Source: UBA9845 sp051889975 (GTDB lineage Bacteria; Bacillota; Clostridia; Christensenellales; UBA1242). Taken from it: DNA of 46,995 bases. The notes beneath the pieces were generated by a model. It saw only the letters and a list, made by a program, of their open reading frames with translations. It was not told where the DNA came from and did not search any database. Made by a program: the position numbers and the translations under genes. Of the stretch, positions 16,214-24,401 are shown piece by piece. Within the stretch, counting starts at the first letter, position 1. The number at the start of each line of letters is the position of its first letter. The stretch covers positions 1 through 46,995 of the forward strand of contig JBJFDJ010000018.1 of assembly GCA_051889975.1 (NCBI GenBank), written 5' to 3'.

Positions 16214-17368
16214 TTATTTACCTGCAAACAAGCCTAAAATAATAAATAACAAAACAAATACAAAAGGCAACAAAACAAGCAATGTTTGTTTTAAACGAGA
16301 TTTTGGAATGTTGCTGTCTATTCTGCCCGTTTGCCCATTCATATAGGTTATGTATTGTTTGTCTTTGTATGTATAACTAAATTTATAAACCGGAACAACA
16401 TAATAACTAAATGTTTCGTTGCTTACTGTTTTGTTAAAATTTAAACTTCTAACTCCGTCATAACGATATTTACTTAAAATGTCTGCTTGGATATTCTCAT
16501 CAAGCAATTTGTTATATTTTTGCAAGCAATTTTTAACTTCGGTGTCGTATTTTTCAACAACATAACCGGCAATAAAAGCGTCGTTGTAAGCAAAACAATC
16601 TTTATATTTAAACGGCAAGATGTTGTTTATGTTATCCTGCTTAATTTTTGAACTTGCCTCCACCAAAATGTTTTCGTATCTGTTGCTGTCGGCACCTGCA
16701 ATGTTGAAATATCTTCGTTCGGTTGTGCTGTGACCTTCGCCATCTCTCACCGTAACATTTTCATACAAAACACCCCTGTATGTATAAACGGCGTCTGCAT
16801 TAAACCCAAAAGAGGGAATGTAATCGCCTTCTATAATGCTTTGTGGTGGCTTCTTTTTAAACTGTTTTGGAGCAAGCCATTGCTTTTTTACACCAGCAAC
16901 AAACTTTTCGCTGGCAACTTCCTTGTCAAACATAAATGGAATTATTCCATCAGGTTTTTTTGCAATAACATTTGTTGCCTGTGCAATAACGCTAGAACCA
17001 CAATACTCACAAGTCTTTGATATTTCATACACCTTTAATTTGATTTCACTGCCACAGTTTGGACATTTTATGCTTTTGTTTTCATTTTGCAAAGAAGGTG
17101 AATTTTTTGACGCCAATTCTTCATTTAACAAATGTTTTTTAACATTTTTTGAAACTTGAATTGCTTCATGCGACAAACATTTTTCGCAAATTAAATCTTG
17201 GCTATTTGGACAATAAACCAAATTTCCACCACAACTTTTGCACTTATATTGTTTTGTTTTTGATTGTTTGATTTTGTTTTGTTGTGCTGTTGACTCTGTT
17301 TGTTTATTTGCTTGTTTTACATTTTCCACATATTTATTTTTTAGGTTATTGCTTAGTTGATTATCCAT
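16214..17368 (-). CDS. TFIIB-type zinc-ribbon protein with C-terminal membrane anchor (YdjG-like)
   Basis: The protein has about 384 residues. Near the N-terminus are two ribbons: CKSCGGN with CEKC, and CPNCGSE with CEYCGSS. A conserved block follows (IIPFMFDKEVASEKF, then VKKQWLAPKQFK), then a soluble domain with paired aromatics (FSYYVVPVYKFSYTY) and a C-terminal helix (LLVLLPFVFVLLFIILGLF). This layout matches Firmicutes YdjG/YdjH-type proteins, which in B. subtilis work with the SPFH protein YdjI to hold PspA at the membrane. I start it at ATG 17368, 2 nt after the stop of the SPFH gene. The GGAG lies 16-17 nt upstream, so coupling to the upstream gene probably drives initiation. An ATG at 17392 would overlap that gene by 22 nt. 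Confidence 0.7.
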   Translation of the reverse strand: MDNQLSNNLKNKYVENVKQANKQTESTAQQNKIKQSKTKQYKCKSCGGNLVYCPNSQDLICEKCLSHEAIQVSKNVKKHLLNEELASKNSPSLQNENKSIKCPNCGSEIKLKVYEISKTCEYCGSSVIAQATNVIAKKPDGIIPFMFDKEVASEKFVAGVKKQWLAPKQFKKKPPQSIIEGDYIPSFGFNADAVYTYRGVLYENVTVRDGEGHSTTERRYFNIAGADSNRYENILVEASSKIKQDNINNILPFKYKDCFAYNDAFIAGYVVEKYDTEVKNCLQKYNKLLDENIQADILSKYRYDGVRSLNFNKTVSNETFSYYVVPVYKFSYTYKDKQYITYMNGQTGRIDSNIPKSRLKQTLLVLLPFVFVLLFIILGLFAGK

Positions 17369-17370
17369 TA

Positions 17371-18426
17371 TTAATTTAATTTTTCTCCACATTCGGTGCA
17401 GAATTTTGCATTTTCGCTAACTTTTGCGCCACATTTTGGGCAAAACTTGGCTTCTTGCTTTGCGCCACATTCACTGCAAAATTTTGAACCTTTTTTAATC
17501 ATTGCGCCACATTTGATGCATGCAACTTCTTCGGCTTTTTTGTTAACTTGTGGATTTTCCATGTTCAAGTTGCTTGCAAACAAGTTGCCAATTGCACCAC
17601 CAGCACCAAGGCCAACGCCAAGACCAGCAAGGTTGCCACCAGACTCATTTTTGGCTGCATCGCCAATGGCATCTGCTGCTTTCATGCGAGTATATGTGCC
17701 CATCTTGTCTTCCAAAACGCCAAGTTTTGTGCGTTCGTCAAGTGCCTTTTCAACTTCTTCTGGAAGGCTTAAGTTTTCAATTACGCAGTTTACAAGTTTT
17801 AAACCAACTTTTTCAAATTCTGGTTGTGCACACTCAACAACTGTTTGACCAAATTCTCGATAATTGCTTGCAAGGTCAAGAGCAGATATCTTGCTTTCGG
17901 CAATTGCATCTGTAACGCCATTGATTATAAGTGGTTTAACAAAATCAGCAACATCGTCAACTTTGTATAAATTGTTTGTGCCAAACATCTCTTTCATAAA
18001 AACTTTTGCGTCGTTAATCTTAAAGCCATAAATACCATAGCCCCTAAGACGAACATTGCCAAAGTCGGCGTCGCGCATCATAATTGGATTTTGAGTGCCC
18101 CATTTGTTACCGTTAAATTGTTTTGTGTTAACATAATAAACTTCTGCTTTAATTGGGCTGTCAAAACCAGTTGGCAATGACAACAATTTTGTTATAATTG
18201 GAATGTTTTCGGTGCTGAGTTTATATGTGCCAGGTGCAAAAATGTCGGCAATTTCACCTTTGTGCACAAACAAAGCAATTTGACTTGGTCTAACTATCAA
18301 AGTGCTACTGTTCATAATTTCTTCTCTATCTGTTAATGGATAGCGATAAACCAAAGTGTCTTTTGAGTCATCTTGCCACTCAATGACTTTTAATGATTGC
18401 TTTTTTAAAAAATTAAATAATCCCAT
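17371..18426 (-). CDS. SPFH-domain / virion-core-like protein with two zinc ribbons (YdjI-like)
   Basis: A 351-residue protein with an N-terminal flotillin/SPFH-like domain: VIEWQDDSKDTLVYRYPL, then ALFVHKGEIADIFAPGTYKL and the long helix around NLSLPEEVEKALDER. A Gly/Ala-rich linker (GGNLAGLGVGLGAGGAIG) follows. The C-terminus has two stacked ribbons, CIKCGAMI...CSECG and CPKCGAKV...CTECG. B. subtilis YdjI has the same order and belongs to a membrane-stress complex with YdjG and YdjH. No PspA gene is in the window. The gene has a consensus promoter (18447-18475) and the SD AAGGAGAAAGGA. It leads an operon with the two genes after it, probably forming one membrane-attached complex in the cytoplasm. 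Confidence 0.85.
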   Translation of the reverse strand: MGLFNFLKKQSLKVIEWQDDSKDTLVYRYPLTDREEIMNSSTLIVRPSQIALFVHKGEIADIFAPGTYKLSTENIPIITKLLSLPTGFDSPIKAEVYYVNTKQFNGNKWGTQNPIMMRDADFGNVRLRGYGIYGFKINDAKVFMKEMFGTNNLYKVDDVADFVKPLIINGVTDAIAESKISALDLASNYREFGQTVVECAQPEFEKVGLKLVNCVIENLSLPEEVEKALDERTKLGVLEDKMGTYTRMKAADAIGDAAKNESGGNLAGLGVGLGAGGAIGNLFASNLNMENPQVNKKAEEVACIKCGAMIKKGSKFCSECGAKQEAKFCPKCGAKVSENAKFCTECGEKLN

Positions 18427-18446
18427 AGTCCTTTCTCCTTGTTAAA

Positions 18447-18475
18447 ATTATACGGCTTTTGTGTTTTATTGTCAA
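18447..18475 (-). promoter_or_regulatory. Consensus promoter of the SPFH operon
   Basis: TTGACA (18470-18475), a 17-nt spacer and TATAAT (18447-18452), both perfect; SD and ATG follow within 20 nt. Confidence 0.85.
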
Positions 18476-18591
18476 ATATAAACTTAAATGTTATATGAAT
18501 AATAAAACTATATTGACAATATAAAAAAAGAATAATTTAAACTCGCCGAACAATTTTTTGTTTGCAAAAGATTTTAACTTTGCAAATAAAA

Positions 18592-18621
18592 AAAACATTA
18601 TCATAAAAGAGATAATGTTTT
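18592..18621 (-). terminator. Terminator of the unknown gene at 18711
   Basis: AAAACATTATC pairs with GATAATGTTTT around an 8-nt loop, with a T run on the minus strand. Confidence 0.8.
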
Positions 18622-18710
18622 GTAATTCTCGCTTAATTTTTAATAATATTTTGCTGTTTGTAGCATCACTTATATTTGTTTTTGCCAAGCATAAAATTTG
18701 CCATTTTAAC

Positions 18711-19373
18711 CTATTTTGACAAGTTATATTCGTTGTTTTTTTGCTTTAAACAATCCAAACAAGATTTTTGTTGCATGATGTATTTGTAATATGTCTTCCA
18801 ATTTTTTGGCAAAATTGTTCCGGCATAGTAATGTGTATCATTTACTTCTTCATTTAATGCCAAAATCAAATTTTTTGCTTTTTTTGCCGAAGACTCAAAA
18901 CTATCTTTTTCAAACAAAACAGAGTTGGCAATGCTTACCAAAAATTTTTTATACATTTTTAAGCCCTCAAGCGAAAGTGTGTCCATAAATGACACGCCTT
19001 CGTCAAGCGCCATTCTGATGCTGTCATAATCAGGTTTGATGGTTCTGCTTGAAAATGTTGCGTTTATCAAACTCCACGTGCTAGAATAATCTTTTTCTGT
19101 TTGTTGAATTGCATAACCAATCCACTTTGCCGTTGAAGAAGCAAGATTGCGCATATACAACCTGTTTTTTTCGGTTGCATCTTTGCTTATATCTTTGTTA
19201 TCAATGTCATACGTCTTTGCCGAAACATATGGAACAACAAGCTTTTTGTCAAGTTTTTCAAGCTCTTTTTGCAGTTTGTCTTTGTTAAAATCGTTAATTT
19301 TTTTAACATATTCTTCTAACTCTAAATCCAGTTTTGTTTTTTTGCTTTCGCAATGAAAATTTAATTCGCTCAT
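18711..19373 (-). CDS. Unknown 220-residue soluble protein
   Basis: I recognise no family. The protein is highly charged, with a Lys/Glu-rich, probably coiled-coil N-terminal third (residues 12-47, LELEEYVKKINDFNKDKLQK). A helical body contains TEKNRLYMRNLASSTAKWIGY. Near the C-terminus a single pair CLDC follows MQQKS. It has no signal peptide or membrane helix. The start is an ATG with AAGGTGA at 4-5 nt, divergent from the TetR gene with about 117 nt between them. A well-formed terminator follows. The divergent arrangement could place it under the TetR protein, but I found no convincing operator. Confidence 0.65.
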   Translation of the reverse strand: MSELNFHCESKKTKLDLELEEYVKKINDFNKDKLQKELEKLDKKLVVPYVSAKTYDIDNKDISKDATEKNRLYMRNLASSTAKWIGYAIQQTEKDYSSTWSLINATFSSRTIKPDYDSIRMALDEGVSFMDTLSLEGLKMYKKFLVSIANSVLFEKDSFESSAKKAKNLILALNEEVNDTHYYAGTILPKNWKTYYKYIMQQKSCLDCLKQKNNEYNLSK

Positions 19374-19452
19374 AAATCACCTTAACGAGTTTATTATAAC
19401 ACATCAGTTTTTAAAAATAAATAGTTTTTTAAAAAAACTTTATCGACACATG

Positions 19453-19481
19453 TTGACTTTTTGAAAATGATATTGTAAACT
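19453..19481 (+). promoter_or_regulatory. Promoter of the TetR-degV operon
   Basis: TTGACT (19453-19458), a 17-nt spacer and TAAACT (19476-19481). Expected transcript start is about 3 nt before the ATG at 19491, with no SD, so this is a near-leaderless start. The short palindrome ACATGT at 19449 is too small to call an operator. Confidence 0.55.
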
Positions 19482-19490
19482 TAACTCGTT

Positions 19491-20009
19491 ATGTATAAAG
19501 AATATCAAAATGCAAAGATAACAAAAGACAAGTTAAAGCGATTGTTTATTGAAGAAAATCTTAAAAAAACTGAGCAACCTGTTTGTGTTAATCAAATAAT
19601 AAAACTTGCAAACATCAACCGAAGCACTTTTTACATTCATTATCACAATTTGGAAGAATTGATTTTGGACATTGAAAATGACATTTTAACAAATTATGAC
19701 AATGTTTTAAAAAATGCAAATTTAAAGTGTAAACAAGATTTTGTTGATGTTGTTTGCAAAACTGCCACAGCAGAACAAAACACGCTAAAATCAATAATAA
19801 ATAGTGAATGTTTTCAAAAACTGTTAAACAGCTTAAGGGATTTGCTTGCAAAATATGTGCGTCCGTTTATATCGGCGCAAGACAGCAATCAAAAGACAAT
19901 AAAGACAGTTTTTGCAAGCAGTGGCATTGTAAATGTTTTAAGATATTGCATAACAAACCAAATAGATATTGAAGAAAATAAAAAAATTTTAATTGATTTA
20001 ATTAACTAG
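19491..20009 (+). CDS. TetR/AcrR-family transcriptional regulator
   Basis: The protein has 172 residues. The N-terminal helix-turn-helix is clear: KITKDKLKRLF (helix 1), then VNQIIKLANINRSTFYIHYHNLEEL, with the STFYIHYHN recognition-helix phrase typical of TetR proteins. The C-terminal ligand domain is short and resembles the TetR_C_7/DhaS-like group often found next to DegV genes. It is followed at 9 nt by the DegV gene, whose SD AGGAGA overlaps the end, so it probably regulates that operon. The ligand is unknown; fatty acids are a reasonable guess from the neighbour. The start has no SD; the promoter suggests near-leaderless translation. Confidence 0.88.
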   Translation: MYKEYQNAKITKDKLKRLFIEENLKKTEQPVCVNQIIKLANINRSTFYIHYHNLEELILDIENDILTNYDNVLKNANLKCKQDFVDVVCKTATAEQNTLKSIINSECFQKLLNSLRDLLAKYVRPFISAQDSNQKTIKTVFASSGIVNVLRYCITNQIDIEENKKILIDLIN

Positions 20010-20018
20010 GAGAAAATT

Positions 20019-20891
20019 ATGAGTAAAATAGCAATAACAACAGACAGCAATTCTGGTATAACACAAAGTGAGTGCACAAGTGATTTGTTTGTGCTTCCAA
20101 TGCCATTTTTGATTGACGGCAAAGAATATTTTGAAGACTTAAATTTAACCGTTGACAAATTTTTTGAATTTCAACTTGGTGGCAGTGACATTTCAACAAG
20201 TCAGCCAAGCATATTGAGTGTGCAAGAACTTTGGCACGAAGCACTTAAAGAGCACGATTTTGTTGTTCACATACCAATGAGTAGCAGTTTGTCAAGCAGT
20301 TGCGAAACAGCAAAAATGATTGCGCAAGAAGATGAATTTGCTGGAAAGGTTATTGTTGTTGACAATCAACGCATAAGCGTAACACAAAAGCAAAGTGTTT
20401 TTGAAGCACTAAGGCTTGCCCAGCAAGGTCAATCTGCCCAAGAGATTGCCGACTATTTAACACAAAACAAACAAAATAGTTCAATTTATGTAATGGTGCC
20501 AGACTTAAAATATCTTAAAAAAGGTGGAAGAATCACCAAAACAGCTGCAGCAATTGGCAGTATGCTAAAAATTAAACCAGTTTTGCAAATTCAAGGTGGC
20601 AAATTGGATAGCTTTGCAAAAGTTATGACAATAAAAATTGCAAAAGACAAAATGATAAATGCCGTTAAAAATGATATTGCAAAAAGATTTAACAATCTTT
20701 TGCCAAATCAAAAATTGGAACTTGCAATTGCATACACTTATGACAAAAACATTGCCGAAGAATTTAAAAGCCAAGTGGAAAAAAATTTTGCTGGCATTGA
20801 AATAAAATATGTTGACCCACTCAGTTTAAGCGTTAGTTGTCATATAGGACCAAACTGCTTTGCAATTGCTTGCAGTGTGGTTGTTAAATAA
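20019..20891 (+). CDS. DegV-family fatty-acid-binding protein
   Basis: This 290-residue protein has the two-domain DegV fold. It starts with the family phrase ITTDSNSGI, then VLPMPFLIDGKEYFED, TSQPS in the lipid-binding pocket, and HIPMSSSLSSS for the lipid head group. PDLKYLKKGGRI and the C-terminal LSVSCHIGPNCFAI complete the pattern. In Staphylococcus the related FakB proteins present fatty acids to the kinase FakA. No fakA is visible here, so the kinase would be elsewhere. The SD AGGAG lies 7 nt before the ATG. A terminator follows at 20907-20958, closing a two-gene operon. Confidence 0.93.
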   Translation: MSKIAITTDSNSGITQSECTSDLFVLPMPFLIDGKEYFEDLNLTVDKFFEFQLGGSDISTSQPSILSVQELWHEALKEHDFVVHIPMSSSLSSSCETAKMIAQEDEFAGKVIVVDNQRISVTQKQSVFEALRLAQQGQSAQEIADYLTQNKQNSSIYVMVPDLKYLKKGGRITKTAAAIGSMLKIKPVLQIQGGKLDSFAKVMTIKIAKDKMINAVKNDIAKRFNNLLPNQKLELAIAYTYDKNIAEEFKSQVEKNFAGIEIKYVDPLSLSVSCHIGPNCFAIACSVVVK

Positions 20892-20906
20892 ATTAAAATT
20901 AAAGTT

Positions 20907-20958
20907 AAAACACATAAGTAAAACATAGTTAATTAAAAATTTGCTTATGTGTTTTTTT
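20907..20958 (+). terminator. Terminator of the tetR-degV operon
   Basis: AAAACACATAAG pairs with CTTATGTGTTTT across a 25-nt AT loop, followed by T residues on the plus strand. Confidence 0.8.
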
Positions 20959-21047
20959 ATGTGTATTTTTTGATGTTTTAATACAAAAATTGTGTTTTTT
21001 GGCAAGGGCTTTTGTTTTAAATTAAAAAAATTGTCAATAAATGAGTT

Positions 21048-21731
21048 ATGAAATTTATTAAAAACCTATTCTTATATTTTTCTGCTTTTGTGCCACTTTT
21101 TGTCCTGCTGTTTGTTAAGCTTGTGGTTGATATGTTAAACAACAATTTAACACTTAATGTGTTAAACACAATCAATTTATGTTTGCTGGTTACAATGATT
21201 GTTTGTGGAATATTTGGGCTGTTTTGGAACACAAAGCTGACCGATGAAAAAAGTCATATCGTCAAAATTAAAAGTGCAACCGACATAACCGACCAATACT
21301 TTTTGCAATATTTTTCATTGTTTGTGCTTTTTGCAGTTCCACTTGATATAACATACATCAATGAATTTTGCATTTATATTTTGGTTTTGATTTTTATTGG
21401 CATTGTTTACATCAAGTGCAAAACTTTTTATATCAATCCACTGCTAAATATTTTGGGTTACAGATTTTACAGTGTAACCTTGGAGGTTTTGGAAACAGGC
21501 AAAGTGCGAGATGTTAAAATTTTTTGCAAAGAAAAAATTGAAAAATCAAACTATGAAATAAAGATTTTAAATGATAACTTTGCTTTTGTTGTTGACAAAG
21601 CAGATACAAGCAAAACAAGCCCAAAAAATCAACAGCAAAAAAAGACCGAAAATCAAAACAAAAATAGCATTGATGACAAGCCCAACAATGTTGTAACGAC
21701 CAGTGAAAGTCACAACGCAAACGATAGTTAA
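21048..21731 (+). CDS. Four-helix membrane protein, distantly KwaA-like
   Basis: The protein has 227 residues, with hydrophobic helices at about 8-28, 38-60, 88-102 and 104-123. A small cytoplasmic beta domain begins at the phrase FYINPLLNILGYRFYSV. A polar, Gln/Asn/Lys-rich tail follows. From memory the order of four helices, an NPLL-LGY phrase and a short beta domain resembles KwaA of the Kiwa anti-phage system. I cannot confirm this, and no KwaB-type (DUF4868) partner lies next to it. The ATG lacks an SD; a weak -35 (TTGTTT) and CAATAA would place the transcript start about 1 nt before it. The last 40 nt of the gene belong to the 55-bp duplication at the adjacent gap. Confidence 0.6.
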   Translation: MKFIKNLFLYFSAFVPLFVLLFVKLVVDMLNNNLTLNVLNTINLCLLVTMIVCGIFGLFWNTKLTDEKSHIVKIKSATDITDQYFLQYFSLFVLFAVPLDITYINEFCIYILVLIFIGIVYIKCKTFYINPLLNILGYRFYSVTLEVLETGKVRDVKIFCKEKIEKSNYEIKILNDNFAFVVDKADTSKTSPKNQQQKKTENQNKNSIDDKPNNVVTTSESHNANDS

Positions 21732-21901
21732 CAACAAAACAAACAANNNNNNNNNNNNNNNNNNNNNNNNNNNNNNNNNNNNNNNNNNNNNNNNNNNNNN
21801 NNNNNNNNNNNNNNNNNNNNNNNNNNNNNNNNNNNNNNNNNNNNNNTGTAACGACCAGTGAAAGTCACAACGCAAACGATAGTTAACAACAAAACAAACA
21901 A
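21692..21901. other. Assembly gap 1: 100 N between identical 55-bp flanks
   Basis: N fills 21747-21846. The 55 bases before it (21692-21746) are repeated exactly after it (21847-21901). The true sequence most likely has one copy and no gap. The duplicated segment contains the end of the membrane gene, so its stop codon is safe. Confidence 0.9.
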
Positions 21902-22185
21902 AAATGACTTTTCTTTTTGTCGTTTAAAATAATAGTAAACAAACAATTAAATTGCAACTTTATATGATTAATAAAAAAGTTGGCAATATAGCAATTTTTC
22001 TAACAAAAAACAAAACATTAAAAAATCATAAGATTAAAAATTGAAGTGAACTCCAAAGTTAAACAACTTAAAAATTCACTTCATTTTTAATAATTTTAGT
22101 TTTTTAAAAACTATTCTTATCTTCTTTTTCCGTTTTTACTTATCTATGCTTTTGCTAAAACATTTTTTTACAATTTGCATGTTAA
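21902..22185. other. Gene-free region with one terminator hairpin
   Basis: AT-rich DNA between convergent genes. TGAAGTGAA (22042-22050) pairs with TTCACTTCA (22075-22083), with an inner AACTT/AAGTT pairing. It is a plausible terminator for the minus-strand lipoprotein. Nothing else is recognisable. Confidence 0.6.
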
Positions 22186-22677
22186 TTATACACTTTTAAG
22201 AATAAAGTAAATGCTCAAATCAGACCAATCTAGGCTGGTGCAAAAATTTCCATTTGCAAATTTTAAGTCATCACTTATGTATTTAGTGTGCTCGGCATCT
22301 TCATAAAATTTTATTGTTTTTAAGTCCTCTTGTTGCTCATAGTAATAAACTGTTGGTTTTGACACATTACTGCTCATTTTTTCGCAAGTGCCATCTTCCT
22401 TAAAAGTATAGGTAACTGTTTTAAAATATTCACCATTTGCTTGGGCAAATAGTTGTGCAAGTTCCTTATCGTTTTTTACGCCCTTTGTAGCATAAACTTC
22501 ATCTTTGTATTCTTGAGTGGCTGTGTCACTCCAAACAACAAAACATTCGCCATTTCCTTGAAGTGTTGTGCCCTTTACATCAAAAGGATTACTTGCCCCA
22601 CAAGCCGTCAACAGCATTGCAGACAACATCACAAAACCACAAGCAATTATTCCAAAAACTCTTGATACTTTTTTCAT
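22186..22677 (-). CDS. Small predicted lipoprotein
   Basis: The protein has 163 residues from the ATG at 22677, chosen because AAGGAG lies 6-8 nt upstream and it gives a standard signal peptide: MKKVSRVFG, a hydrophobic core, then LLTAC as the lipobox. The mature part has two short beta-rich halves (GECFVVWSDTATQEY and VTYTFKEDGTCEKMSS) and ends with LSIYFILKSV. This is reminiscent of the small lipocalin-like or DUF4923-type lipoproteins of gut Firmicutes, but I cannot name a family. It is expected on the outer face of the membrane. It lies downstream of the UPF0316 gene, with a terminator between. Confidence 0.75.
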   Translation of the reverse strand: MKKVSRVFGIIACGFVMLSAMLLTACGASNPFDVKGTTLQGNGECFVVWSDTATQEYKDEVYATKGVKNDKELAQLFAQANGEYFKTVTYTFKEDGTCEKMSSNVSKPTVYYYEQQEDLKTIKFYEDAEHTKYISDDLKFANGNFCTSLDWSDLSIYFILKSV

Positions 22678-22815
22678 AACATTCTCCTTTATTTTTTTAA
22701 AGTGTAGCATATAATTTTAAATATTACAATTAAAATAATATTGCATTGCAACAATTTTTTTGTTAAAAATTTGTTTTAAATAACAAAAAAAATACTATTT
22801 TTAAAACTGCACAAC

Positions 22816-22853
22816 AAAAAAACAAATCCTGTTATTTTTTAAGATTTGTTTTT
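22816..22853 (-). terminator. Terminator overlapping the stop of the UPF0316 gene
   Basis: AAACAAATC pairs with GATTTGTTT, with a T run on the minus strand. The 5' arm reaches the TAA at 22852-22854. Confidence 0.65.
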
Positions 22854-23328
22854 ATAACACACCAGCGTTTGCACTTATTGTGTATTTTACATTATATTTT
22901 TTAACTATTTCTCTTATTTTTTTGCTCTCTGGCTTTGCTTTGCTAAAAATATCAACAACTTTGTATTTTTCCCAACTCGTTTCATAGGCAACAAAGGCGA
23001 TTTCTTGCGCATGCAAATCTGCTTTAAAGTCATGCAATTTTTCGGTTGGAACTGTAACAGTTATCTTCCACAATTGTTCTTTGCGCATTTTGTCGGTTAT
23101 AAACAAACCAATATACACGCCAAGCAAATTGCAAACAACACTTGACAAAACTGCAACCCACATATCAACGTCACTAACCATCTTTATGACAACAGTGTTA
23201 AAGCCATATGCAATTGCACTCATAACGCAAGCAAGAACTCTGCCACCTTTTATTGTTATAACGCTTTTAAGTGTTGACAAGATGACATTTATAAGCGTTG
23301 CCAAAAAGAATGCTAAAATATACCACAT
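22852..23328 (-). CDS. UPF0316 / DUF2179-type membrane protein
   Basis: This 158-residue protein has three N-terminal membrane helices (about 2-22, 29-48 and 56-77). The phrase ILSTLKSVITIKGGRVLACVMSAI matches the UPF0316/DUF5698 membrane domain. A cytoplasmic DUF2179-like domain follows (about 90-150), with TVPTEKLHDFKADLHAQ and FSKAKPESKKIREIVKKY. The family is widespread in Firmicutes with no established activity, though the C-terminal domain also occurs in YitT-like proteins. The SD AAGGAGG is 7-8 nt from the ATG. A potential structured leader lies upstream at 23414-23456. Confidence 0.8.
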   Translation of the reverse strand: MWYILAFFLATLINVILSTLKSVITIKGGRVLACVMSAIAYGFNTVVIKMVSDVDMWVAVLSSVVCNLLGVYIGLFITDKMRKEQLWKITVTVPTEKLHDFKADLHAQEIAFVAYETSWEKYKVVDIFSKAKPESKKIREIVKKYNVKYTISANAGVL

Positions 23329-23413
23329 AAATTTTTCCTCCTTATTTTAATAATTTTTTAAACCAAACAAAAATAGCAAAGTTAAAAAACGGACATTAGA
23401 GCCTAAAACATTT

Positions 23414-23456
23414 GTTGCTAAAAACTCGTTGATATCAAAGTTTAAAGTTTAGCAAC
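23414..23456 (-). promoter_or_regulatory. Possible structured 5' leader of the UPF0316 gene
   Basis: GTTGCTAAA (23414-23422) pairs with TTTAGCAAC (23448-23456). The loop holds the perfect palindrome TTGATATCAA (23429-23438). It lies 86-128 nt before the gene. A second inverted repeat, TTAATGTTT/AAACATTAA, occurs at about 23484-23512. No riboswitch class fits. Confidence 0.35.
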
Positions 23457-23665
23457 CATTTAAATATTTTGCAAACATAAAATTAATGTTTAGTTAAAAA
23501 ACCAAACATTAACAAATCCTTTGCAAGCATAAAAATGTAGTTTTTAAAACTGCTTTTGCTTGATTATCACAGAGTGAATAGCATAACACAAAAAAGTATA
23601 AAATTCAACAAATTTTTTAAAATAATTGCAACTAAATTAATTATTCTGCAAAAAAATTTTTTGTT

Positions 23666-23697
23666 AAAAAAAATTGGCTATATTGCCAATTTTTTTA
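23666..23697. terminator. Bidirectional terminator downstream of nrdG
   Basis: A 13-bp stem (A run plus ATTGGC with GCCAAT plus T run) around TATATT. The remaining DNA between 23329 and 23851, apart from the structured leader, is AT-rich with nothing recognisable. Confidence 0.8.
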
Positions 23698-23851
23698 TTA
23701 ATTAATTAAAGTTGTTTTTTTAACAAAAATAACAATTTATATTGCATTGTTTTAATAAAATTTGCCATATTTGTTATTTTTATATTTTACAACATTTTTT
23801 TATATATAAAATATTAAAACGCATTTTTTTGCTTGTAATGCCTATGAGTTT

Positions 23852-24391
23852 TTAACAACATTTTTTGCATTTTGGCGTATCTTGAAGTTTTGAAGTTATG
23901 TTGTCACAATACAACACAACATCACCACTTTTTAAGGATTTTTTTACGTCAATAACTCGTTGATTAGAACTGCCCTTCCACAGCAAAGAGTTATCTAGTT
24001 TGTCAATTTCAAACCTGCCATCAACAAGCACGTCAACAAGTGGCATAAATGGCAAGTCTTTAATTTCTTCCCACAAAAATCCTGTGTATAGCCAAATGTT
24101 TTTGTTTTTAAATTTTTGAGATATCTCTTTTATCAAACTGCCAACTTCTTGTCTGTTTTCACAAAACAATGGGTCGCCACCACTAAAAGTTATGCCATCT
24201 ATGTCATCACTCAAAAGCGCGTCAAAAAGTTCTTGCTTTGCATTTTGGTCAAAAGGCAAACCACCATCTTTGTCCCAAGTGATAGGATTTTGACAGCCTT
24301 TGCAATGATGACTGCAACCCGCAAGCCACAAGACAACTCTAACACCTTCGCCATTTAAAATATCGCATTTTGTAATGTTGTGATAGTTCAT
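23852..24391 (-). CDS. nrdG: Anaerobic ribonucleotide reductase activating protein
   Basis: This radical-SAM activase uses a 4Fe-4S cluster and SAM to generate the glycyl radical on NrdD. It has 179 residues from the ATG at 24391. The cluster ligands are C26-x3-C30-x2-C33 in CSHHCKGC, followed by GITFSGGDPLF for SAM binding. The C-terminus ends with a cysteine-rich CKKCC. The start is set by AAGGAG 7 nt upstream; longer forms would overlap the preceding small gene. It is the last gene of the nrdD-orf33-nrdG operon and works on the NrdD encoded just upstream. Confidence 0.96.
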   Translation of the reverse strand: MNYHNITKCDILNGEGVRVVLWLAGCSHHCKGCQNPITWDKDGGLPFDQNAKQELFDALLSDDIDGITFSGGDPLFCENRQEVGSLIKEISQKFKNKNIWLYTGFLWEEIKDLPFMPLVDVLVDGRFEIDKLDNSLLWKGSSNQRVIDVKKSLKSGDVVLYCDNITSKLQDTPKCKKCC

Positions 24392-24401
24392 AACACACTC
24401 C

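Noticed and set aside
18491..18688. 65-codon minus-strand frame downstream of the unknown gene at 18711
   Set aside because: It runs through a terminator hairpin, lacks an SD and is a hydrophobic AT-type frame.
19449..19456. TetR operator at ACATGT upstream of the TetR gene
   Set aside because: The dyad is only 6 bp and breaks down immediately outside; too short to call.
21692..21901. Direct repeats flanking N runs as insertion-site duplications
   Set aside because: Exact k-mer-sized copies around 100 N are scaffolding artefacts; no transposase is present.
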